The notes under the pieces are model-generated. The model was not told the origin of the DNA and did not search any database. It was given only the letters and a program-made list of their open reading frames with translations. Below are positions 56,416 through 64,000 of a DNA stretch of 64,000 nt, in pieces. This DNA is from Phlyctochytrium arcticum. Its lineage: Eukaryota > Chytridiomycota > Chytridiomycetes > Chytridiales > Chytridiaceae. Position numbers and translations under genes: made by a program. Position 1 is the stretch's first letter. Every line of letters begins with the position of its first letter. The stretch covers positions 682,001-746,000 of the forward strand of contig JAHLKI010000005.1 in NCBI GenBank assembly GCA_025602905.1, written 5' to 3'.

Positions 56416-56513
56416 ATGTTTCAAGCGTGATCTTTGGATTCACATTGTGACCGACTCAAGGGCCATGTTTCAAGCGTGATCTTTGGATTCACATTGTGAC
56501 CGACTCAAGGGCC
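56416..56513. repeat. perfect 49-bp tandem duplication
   Basis: The unit starting ATGTTTCAAGCGTGATCTTT and ending GACTCAAGGGCC occurs at 56416-56464 and again at 56465-56513 with no mismatch. It lies between the small membrane-protein frame and ALDH7A1 and has no coding role that I can see. Confidence 0.95.
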
Positions 56514-56695
56514 AAGGCCATTATGAGTAGAGGGAGTTGTCTGGAGCGGAATGTCAGGGATAGTACTTCATACAGGTAAGGGAATTCCAACGAGTCTTGA
56601 AAAGGGCTTGAAGTGGTTTTCCACAAGATGATAAATTATACGGACAGTCCAATTGCAATGTGTTTATATAAAGATGAAGATGAAAAATATATGAC

Positions 56696-58450
56696 CTAGG
56701 CAAACTTGATGCCTTGAGCAAGGGGAAGGGCGCCAGAGTAGTTGATGGTGCTGCAAAAGAAAAGAGAAATAGTCAGTATGGTTGAAACAACATATATGTA
56801 AAAAAAATCCTTTGAGAAACGTACCAGGTCTGTCGGCGCATGTACGCCTTCCATGCATCGCTTCCACTCTCACGACCACCACCCGTCTCCTTCTCGCCAC
56901 CAAAGGCACCACCAATCTCAGCTCCGTTGGTAGGGATGTTGACATTGACGATACCACAGTCGGAGCCGTTGGGGCCGGTCCATTGGAAAAGGCTGGATGG
57001 GTTGGAGGTAAAGAGGGAGGAGGAGAGACCTTGAGCGACAGAGTTGTTAAGCTCAATGGCTTCAGGGAGGGAAGAGAACTTGAATGTGTGAAGGATGGGC
57101 ACGAAGATCTCGTTCTTGACAACGGGCATGTCGTGGGTCATGCTGGTGATGGTTGGCTGGACAAAGTTGCCGGGGCGATCGGACAACACCTCGCCACCGT
57201 AGATGACCTTGCCGCCCTGCTCCTTGACAGCCTTCAATCCCTTCTTGAAAGCCTCGACGGATTGCTCAGTGTGCAATGGTCCGCAAAGAGTACCGTCAAC
57301 GAGGGGGTCGCCGATAGGAACCTGGGCGTAGGCCTTGGCGAGACGTTCCAGGAACGTGTCGTGGATAGACTCGTGGAGGAAGAGACGACGGGTCGTTGTG
57401 CAACGCTGGCCAGCAGTTCCGACGGCAGCAAACAGAGTCGCTCGGACGGCGAGTTCCACATCGGCATCTGCTGCAACAATGATGGCATTGTTTCCGCCCA
57501 ACTCAAGCAGGGATCGGCCAAAACGTTGCTGGACCTGGACGCCTACCTTGCGTCCGACTTCCGTGGAACCGGTGAATGACAAGAGATCGACGCGCTTGTC
57601 GCTGACCATTGCCTCTCCCACCTCCGTTCCACCCGACACGAGCGAGCAAAGAGCACCAGGAAGACCGTTCTCTTCGAGCACCTTTTCCAAAATCTTGGTG
57701 ACGGCGACTCCACAGAGAGATGTAGAGGGAGCACTCTTCCAGAGGACGGGGTTTCCGCATACCAGGGACAGAGCAGAGTTCCAACCGTAAACAGCGACAG
57801 GGAAGTTGAATGCGGAAATGACACCGACGTTGCCGAGGGGGTTCCACATTTCCTTCATAAAGTGACCAGGGCGTTCAGAGGGAATGACAGATCCGCCAAT
57901 TTGGCGCGACAGACCAAGAGCATAGTCGCAAATATCAATGTACTCTACAAATCGCAATTAGTAAAAGAAAGTGATTTGATTATAAACAAAAGAGTCTCAT
58001 ACCTTGTACTTCACCAACACCCTCTGGCAAGATTTTGCCCATTTCCAAACTGACCAACTTGCCGAGATCCGCCTTCTTGGCATCCAGAGCCTCACGCATC
58101 AGACGGACAATCTCACCACGCTTGGGCGTAGGCATCTCCCGCCACATCTTTTGGACCTTGGTCATATCCTCCAGTGCCCGACCGACATCCTTGGCCGTCC
58201 CTGTTCCCACGGACGCAATGACTTTGTTGGTAGCGGGGTTCAAAGAGTGCAGGACAGGTCCATCTCCGCGCCAGGTGCCTTGACCGTGAAAGACACCGTG
58301 GTTGGTTTCGGCCAGATCCAGGCGAGCGAGGAATTCCGCATGTTTTGAGTACTCGGATTCAAGCTGGGATGATGCATAGCGGGTGCTGGAAAAGTGTCGC
58401 AGCGAGAGAACCGGGCGAACCGCTCGTTGGAGGATAGGACGGGCAAGCAT
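56696..58450 (-). CDS. ALDH7A1: aldehyde dehydrogenase, ALDH7A1 (alpha-aminoadipic semialdehyde dehydrogenase) type
   Basis: The spliced product has about 540 residues and begins [20 protein letters not shown], an Arg-rich mitochondrial targeting sequence. The NAD-binding and catalytic core shows [43 protein letters not shown] (general-base Glu) and [16 protein letters not shown] (catalytic Cys). The C-terminal exon encodes [13 protein letters not shown]. The motifs [20 protein letters not shown] and WKAYMRRQT are those of the antiquitin family, which oxidises alpha-aminoadipic semialdehyde in lysine breakdown and also protects against aldehydes and osmotic stress. Introns lie near 57950 and 56750. 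The 49-bp repeat lies about 180 bases beyond its stop. Confidence 0.9.
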
Positions 58451-59061
58451 TGTTTGGGTTGTGTAGTGTGGGTGGATGCAATAAGCAATAAGTCGAGATC
58501 TTTCAAAGCAAAAAGCAACTGCTCTTTTCCTTGTCCGTTTTGCTGTTGGAAAAACTCTGTTTTTTGTCCTTTATAACGAGATGGTGGTCGCCGTGCCTAA
58601 TTGCCCTTTTACAAGATTTCGTCCCAGGAATTTCAAAACTCACTTTTTATGAAGGTCGCGTGGTTACACCCGGGAAGCGGGAACCAAGTTGGGGAATGTT
58701 CAAATGTGGGATTGTGGGGTGTCCATATCACAAAAAAAATAATTGGAAAAAGCGGCAATGTGCGATAGCTGATGTATCATATTAATTTCATTCTTATATT
58801 CTTAAAATGTTGTCAATCATCGGTAAGTAGGCCTGCCAACTTTAGCAGAGCATACGGGTATGTACAGTACATCACTAGCATTTTCAAGCCTCGAAGACTT
58901 CGATTTGTTCCGACGTTCCGGCTTTAGATGACGAGGCAATACTATTGTTCAGTTACGGTATGTATTTGAAAGAAATAAAATGGAAGAGAGGAAATCAGGC
59001 CCGTGGAGTGTTTGCAAGGATTGGCAAATAATACAGAGAAGTAGATAAAAAAAGAAAGGGT
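58451..59061. promoter_or_regulatory. intergenic region upstream of ALDH7A1
   Basis: About 610 bases between the ALDH7A1 start and the QCR2 stop, both on the minus strand. It should hold the ALDH7A1 promoter near 58460-58600 and the QCR2 3' end near 59000. No repeat, tRNA or further coding unit was recognised. Confidence 0.35.
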
Positions 59062-60590
59062 TTACAGCTCATCGGCGTAAGGGAGCTTGAGGAGGTTTCC
59101 GTAGGCGACAACAGCTGGCTTGGCGCTAATGGCGGCCTTGGCGAGCTAATGAATGAGAAAAAGTTGAGTACATGCAAAATGACAAGCGCGGGAAGACCAA
59201 GATGATTACCTTTTGAACATCGGCAGCAGAGACCTTGTTGATGGCGTCAATCAGTTGCTGTGAAGAGGCCTTCTTGCCGGAAAATGCGTCCTTTGCCAAA
59301 GCGGCCAATGAGGCCTCGCGTGTCGAGGGCTCGGCGTCAACAATGGCAATCTTCTTTGCCCGTGTCAAAGCATCCGCAGAAGCCTTGTCAGCAATAGATT
59401 TGAAGGCGGCAAGACTCTTTTGGGCAACAGCCTTGACTTCATCGGCAGGTCCCTGAATGTAAAATCCAACCAGACCAGCGTCAGAGTATCCGGTCTCGAA
59501 CGCGGCTACACTGGTGTTCTCGGTTGCGGCCTGAGAAAGAAGTCCAGTTGTTCCAGAGTTCTTTCCCCACTTTGTGCGCTTAGCACCGTCCAAGAGGGCC
59601 TTGAGCACCAAAGACGCAGCGTAGTTTGAGTCAGTGAATCCGACTGATGGGAAAGCGACGGCGTAGTGAGACTCTGACTTGGGTCCAGCCTCGAAACGGA
59701 GTTCACCACCACGGAATTTGCTGGGGGCAGGGGTACCGACAGAGCTCTTGCTCAATTGGTACTTGGCAAGAGCCTCCTCCACAAGGGGCTGCAAATCCTG
59801 ATGCGAGACACCGTGACCAACAATAGCAATACGGTCAGCGGTAAAGTATTTGGAGGCAAAGTCCTGAATGTGGGCACGCTTTACACCACCAGCAGCGGCA
59901 GAAGAGGCATAGAGAGGGTTTCCAAGGCCGGAGCGGAAAGCAGCTTGGTGCAAAGCTTCAACAACCTTGACGCTGGGGTCAGACAAAACAGTTTGAGTCT
60001 CCTCAACGACAGCGGGGGTGGTTTGGAAAAGCTCATATGGGTAAAAGTGCTTGTTCAAGAGGTTATCGATCAATGTTGGGACAGCGTCAACCAAGTTGTC
60101 GCGCAGGAACTCGGTACCAATGACAATCTGTTCACGGGTGTGAGCCGTGTACAAGTTGTCACCACGTAGCTCGGCATTGCGAACAGTTCGGGTGATGGTG
60201 TCACCTGGAATATTCTGCAAATTTAACAGCACGCGTTAATCTCGCATCGATGCGACCCTCGGCAAATCCCCAAGAAATCCTTACCCTGATCATGGTGCTC
60301 TTGACAAAGTGGGCAACACCGGGGGCATCGGCAGAGTCGTTGCGACTTCCAGCATTTACCACCAACGCCAACTGAGAAACAGGTCCCTTGTGGTCAACGG
60401 TGGCCAAGGTTACGCCACTGCTGTGTTGAGTGATAGTGTAGGCGGCCTTGGGGGCCTCCTCTGGTTGATCCCCTCGTCGCTTGTAGTTGACGGAAGAGTA
60501 TCCATCAGCGAGAACAGCATAAGAGCGGGTTTGCAGGCAAGTAGCAGAGCGAAGAGCCGGGCGAGCGGCGGCGCGTGCAGATGAGAGCAT
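59062..60590 (-). CDS. QCR2: ubiquinol-cytochrome c reductase core protein 2
   Basis: This is a peptidase-like core subunit of mitochondrial complex III. It starts MLSSARAAARPALRSATCLQ, a targeting peptide, followed by the M16-type fold: SSGVTLATVDHKGPVSQLAL, VVNAGSRNDSADAPGVAHFV and RTVRNAELRGDNLYTAHTRE. The zinc-binding HxxEH of active processing peptidases is replaced by HFVKS, so this is the inactive core 2 type. The C-terminal half contains ESHYAVAFPSVGFTDSNYAA, and the last exon encodes LAKAAISAKPAVVAYGNLLK, ending YADEL. Three exons are visible, with introns near 60240 and 59170. The DEL ending is unlikely to mean ER retention, given the targeting peptide. Confidence 0.9.
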
Positions 60591-61699
60591 TGTGAAGTGT
60601 GCGGGACACAGAAAAACTAGCAAAGGGTATGCGGAGGATGCCGATAAATCAGGGAAGTATCAGAAAGAAGGCTTTGGAGACTCCTACAGTCTGAAGATGA
60701 GAGAATGTTTAAAAGTCAGATTCTGTAGTGCTAGCGCAGTTTGAAGTTCCGTACTTGGTCCTGTTTCGTCCCGGGATATCCGTCCAATTGACTCCTCTCT
60801 GAACAAGGCGTGTGGTGTAGCAAAGCTCCAAGGTTCTTGAAGGTAGCACCGTTTGCAGATTTGCGAAATGGAGTTGGCAAAGGGAGCCCGATCGTCGCCG
60901 AGGCGGTTGCTGCCAGCGACAGCTCCCCAGCCAATCACATCTGCTGGCGCCCAGCCACGCCCTGCGCCACAAACCCTAAGCTCCGACTGTCAAAATTCGC
61001 TAGGATATTCAGGCAGTGATCCTGCCGCATTGCCCTTCATGATTGTTCACAAGTCGGACGGGATGCATGGCTCTTCTTTCCTGGGAGTACTAACTGTTGA
61101 CTTGCGTGAAAACAAAGGCATTTTGGTAGCATCAGACACTCCAAATATACGCTCGAGTTCAGCTTTACAGATCCGTTCCAAGTTACCATTACATCGCCCA
61201 TATCTTCCCGTTGTGCTATGCTATGCAAGGTACATGATGTCGCTATGTATACTGGAGCAGTGAAGGTTCACAGTTCACGGAATGATGGTGCACATTTTGT
61301 CATTTTCCACGTTTCAAAATATCAATGCTGCTGATGTCACGTGGTATACTTGCCGGCGGCCGCGATCGGTATTTGCGCTTGACCAGCAAAACCGGCCAAA
61401 ACGTCAAAGTTCTGCTATATTCGAGGAAGACTTTTCCTGCTCAGCATTTTTGTGTGCTTTACAAATTAATAGCTAGACGTACGGGCTCTCGGTCGACCGT
61501 ACTACTGTTTCTCTCCCTCATACCCTTGGACCGGCCTGGTGTTTTGGCAATTGCGCGCTCCAAAAGTGCAACCCACCGCTATTTTATCTTCAACCAGCCA
61601 GCAACTGACAAACATTGCACCCGCTAATTTGACTCAAGGACCTACTGGATCCTCGGGCTCGCAAAGCCGCTACAAGTTCGCCGCTGCTGCAGGCCAGCC
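60591..61699. promoter_or_regulatory. divergent intergenic region between QCR2 and the RasGAP gene
   Basis: About 1.1 kb holding both 5' regions. No clear TATA box, CCAAT box cluster or RNA gene stands out. Short open frames here have no recognisable domain. Confidence 0.4.
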
Positions 61700-64000
61700 A
61701 TGACATACACGAGCGTTATACATTACACCGAAGAGTCAATACGACAATGCAAGGATTTGTCGGCCTTCCTCAAGAAAAGGGCTCAAATTGAGATGGAATA
61801 TGCCAAGGGCCTAAGTGAGTTTGAGAGTGACTGATACCAACCAGTCTCCTTTTGCCCCCAGCGGCAGTAGCAGGGGATGCATGCTAATACAGAGCTTGAT
61901 TAGTCAAATTGGCGCAAACCTTTCAAAGGCCCCCCGCTGGACCACCACCCACTGCTCGTCAAAACTCCTTGACTGCAGGATTAGCGGGTAACAACAGCAA
62001 TGCAGCAATAGAGCATATTGTTCGGCAACAGCTAGTCAAATCGTAAGATTCTCGGGTCCTACTTGCACCAGCCAAGTTTCGCTGATTTACTTGAGAACAG
62101 GTCAACTTGGCATGCATTCTATGAATATGTCGAACGGATTGGTCAGATTGGAGACGCACACGTAAGTTTCTCGCAGCATGCCCAGCATACGTCCGTATCT
62201 TACTTACGCCGTTTATCCCTAGCGCAACCTTGCTTTGAACTTGCAAAACACGATTATGGAACCATTCAACTTGCTGGTCAAGGACATGGATTCAGTTCGC
62301 AAAGCGGTATTATATTTAGCATTACACGTTATCTGATTTGTTTCCTTACGCAACCTTTTAGCAAGTGGATAGGGGTTCAGAATACTCCCGAAATCTTCAA
62401 GATGCATATGCTTGTTTGCGGAAGGTAAGATTACATTCTGGGCGTTGGACTACAGGCAGAAATGTATTGAAACTCTCTATGCAGGCAAAAGAAGACTATG
62501 ACGTACTGCAAGGCAATGCCCAAGAGACACAAAATAATCATCTTAAGGCACGTGCTAATGGCAATATGAGGGAGAAAGACATCGATAAGGTATTAGATTA
62601 TGTTGGTACCTGTTAAACTTCTTCTAAACCTGGCTGCCCAGCTTCTTAACAAGGCAACCGTAGCCGCAGACAAAGCCGACGCGGCGAACGAAACCCTTCA
62701 AGTCTGTGGTGAGATTTGCAAGAATGCCCAGGAACAGTACTATGGGCAGCTTCTACCTGTGCTCTACGAAGACATACGGAAGGGGGAGCAAAGTAGGGTT
62801 GCGTCCGCCAAACAAGTATTGCTGGACAGTTTATTTTTGGAGAAGGCCATTTCAGATGCAAGCGGCGCGGCAGTCGATTTAGCAAACGAACGTGTTGCGC
62901 AAATCGATGTAGATGAGGATATAGAAGAGTTTAACGATGTTCATCTTGTGGATGATGCTGATCGCAAAGGGCATAATGTGGCAGTCTCCAACTTGATTAA
63001 CCCCGTCAAAGCCGGCCGCATGCTGTTGAAGCGCGGCGACTTTATAGCGGGTTGGAAGTCACGATATTTTGTCTTGATGGAGGAGCAACAAGAGCTCTAT
63101 TGTTTTGAGAATGAAGCGTCTTTGAAACCCCGGGAAGTGATTTCTCTCAAGCAAAGTGCGATACATGGATTAGATGATTCATATTTCACTCGGCCGTATT
63201 GTTTCCAATTGGTTAACGTGTCCAACAAGGGCCGCCAGACATTCAATCTCATCGCGGAATCCGCCACTGAAAAAGAGGAATGGATGCGACATATTGGGCG
63301 ATTTGCATATTGCTGCATCCGGGGTATGCTAGCTCGTGAGCGGCGGGCACTACAACTGCCAACGCAGGGCTCGGATGAGGAAAAATACATCATCAGGCGT
63401 TCATTCCAGCTCTCTATTATGGAGGCAAAAGAACTTCCTCAAACGCCGACACTGGGAGGGCTCAACCCGTACTGTATCGTCTTGTTCGACGATGTCAAGC
63501 AAGGCCGAACGACGACCAAAAATACTGACATGCCATTCTGGGGTGATGAGTACGAGTTCGAGGACATTTGCGCTCATTTTACCCGCTTGCGCATCGTCAT
63601 ATTTAATCATTCGAGAATGCAGCGCGACGGTGATTTGGGGTATGTCAGTATCAATTTGGAGGCCGCAAAACCAGGAATGCGTGTTGAACAGTGGTACCCC
63701 ATCAAACAACTACCTCGTCCCAGCTCCGACGATGGCTCATGGCGAGGATCCCTCCGGGTTGGATTTTGCTTAAATGTTCAACAACTTTTACCCGCATCCA
63801 CCTACACGCGCTTCTTGGAACTGGCTACCGAGCCGTCCCTCACGTGTATTCGCATTCTTGGCACCGTTTGTGGACAGCAAAGGGAAAACGTGGCCAAAGT
63901 TTTCATGTCGATTTTGCACGCTCGAGGCGAAGAGATTGTAGGATTGAAAACGTTGCTGGAGACAGAGATTCAAGCAACCGATAATCCGAATATCATTTTC
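61700..64000 (+). CDS. F-BAR/PH/C2/RasGAP-type protein (3' end outside window)
   Basis: The ATG at 61700 opens MTYTSVIHYTEESIRQCKDL, then FLKKRAQIEMEYAKGL, typical of the first F-BAR helix. Further short exons continue the F-BAR coiled region to about 62900. From about 62640 one long exon is open to the edge. A PH domain lies at 63010-63320 (KAGRMLLKRGDFIAGWKSRY to EWMRHIGRFAYC). A C2 domain lies at about 63400-63780 (SFQLSIMEAKELPQTPTLGG, NPYCIVLFDDVKQGRTTTKN). The sequence then runs into the start of a RasGAP domain, with ETEIQATDNPNIIF at the edge. PH-C2-RasGAP is the SynGAP/RASAL-like order; the F-BAR part adds membrane curvature binding. Exon joins between 61815 and 62640 are approximate. 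Confidence 0.75.

Noticed and set aside
56782..57579. 265-codon open frame antisense to ALDH7A1
   Set aside because: The sense strand encodes all aldehyde dehydrogenase motifs with the catalytic Cys and Glu, and the antisense product has no recognisable domain.

Overview
The window reads as nuclear DNA of a fungus, most likely an early-diverging lineage such as a chytrid. Genes sit close together on both strands, introns are mostly 45-70 bp with GT..AG borders, and the standard code is used. Fungal-type genes (Rpt1, Qcr2, Atp20, an SSA-type Hsp70, an ACS-type MFS carrier) occur beside genes that are rare or absent in the familiar ascomycete models: an AFG2B/SPATA5L1-like ATPase, an ALDH7A1 homologue, an SH3-PX-BAR sorting nexin and a Fanzor nuclease. 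The lineage is inferred from this gene mix and was not tested by any search.

Layout. 0-11.2 kb is a housekeeping block: the 3' end of an unknown gene, eIF2B epsilon (GCD6) divergent from the proteasome ATPase RPT1, a double ZNRD2-type zinc-ribbon protein, the glucosidase II beta subunit and a secreted GDSL esterase. 12.4-24.2 kb is a transposon island. It holds a spliced Fanzor-like RNA-guided nuclease gene whose three RuvC acidic residues are visible. Next to it is a MULE with almost identical terminal inverted repeats but a broken transposase. Two related SWIM/MULE-type transposase genes follow in convergent orientation, one of them inside its own inverted repeats. The island ends about 120 bp before the start codon of ATP20.

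24.3-64 kb returns to ordinary genes: ATP20, an AFG2B-like AAA ATPase, signal peptidase subunit SPC2, a small membrane protein, a UBC4/5-type E2, a disordered basic protein, condensin CND1, a TPR plus metallo-beta-lactamase fusion, a CLASP TOG protein, a long SNX9-like protein, HSP70 with a step-type heat-shock element, an UNC93-like protein, an MFS carrier with an unusual loop, ALDH7A1, QCR2, and the 5' part of an F-BAR/PH/C2/RasGAP protein that runs off the end.

The most interesting region is the Fanzor gene and its 3' flank, where a guide RNA would be expected. The adjacent MULE looks recently inserted. Proteostasis (RPT1, HSP70, UBC4, ZNRD2), ER glycoprotein and secretory functions (GTB1, SPC2), mitochondrial energy genes (ATP20, QCR2, ALDH7A1) and chromosome or microtubule functions (CND1, CLASP) are interleaved without any evident cluster logic.
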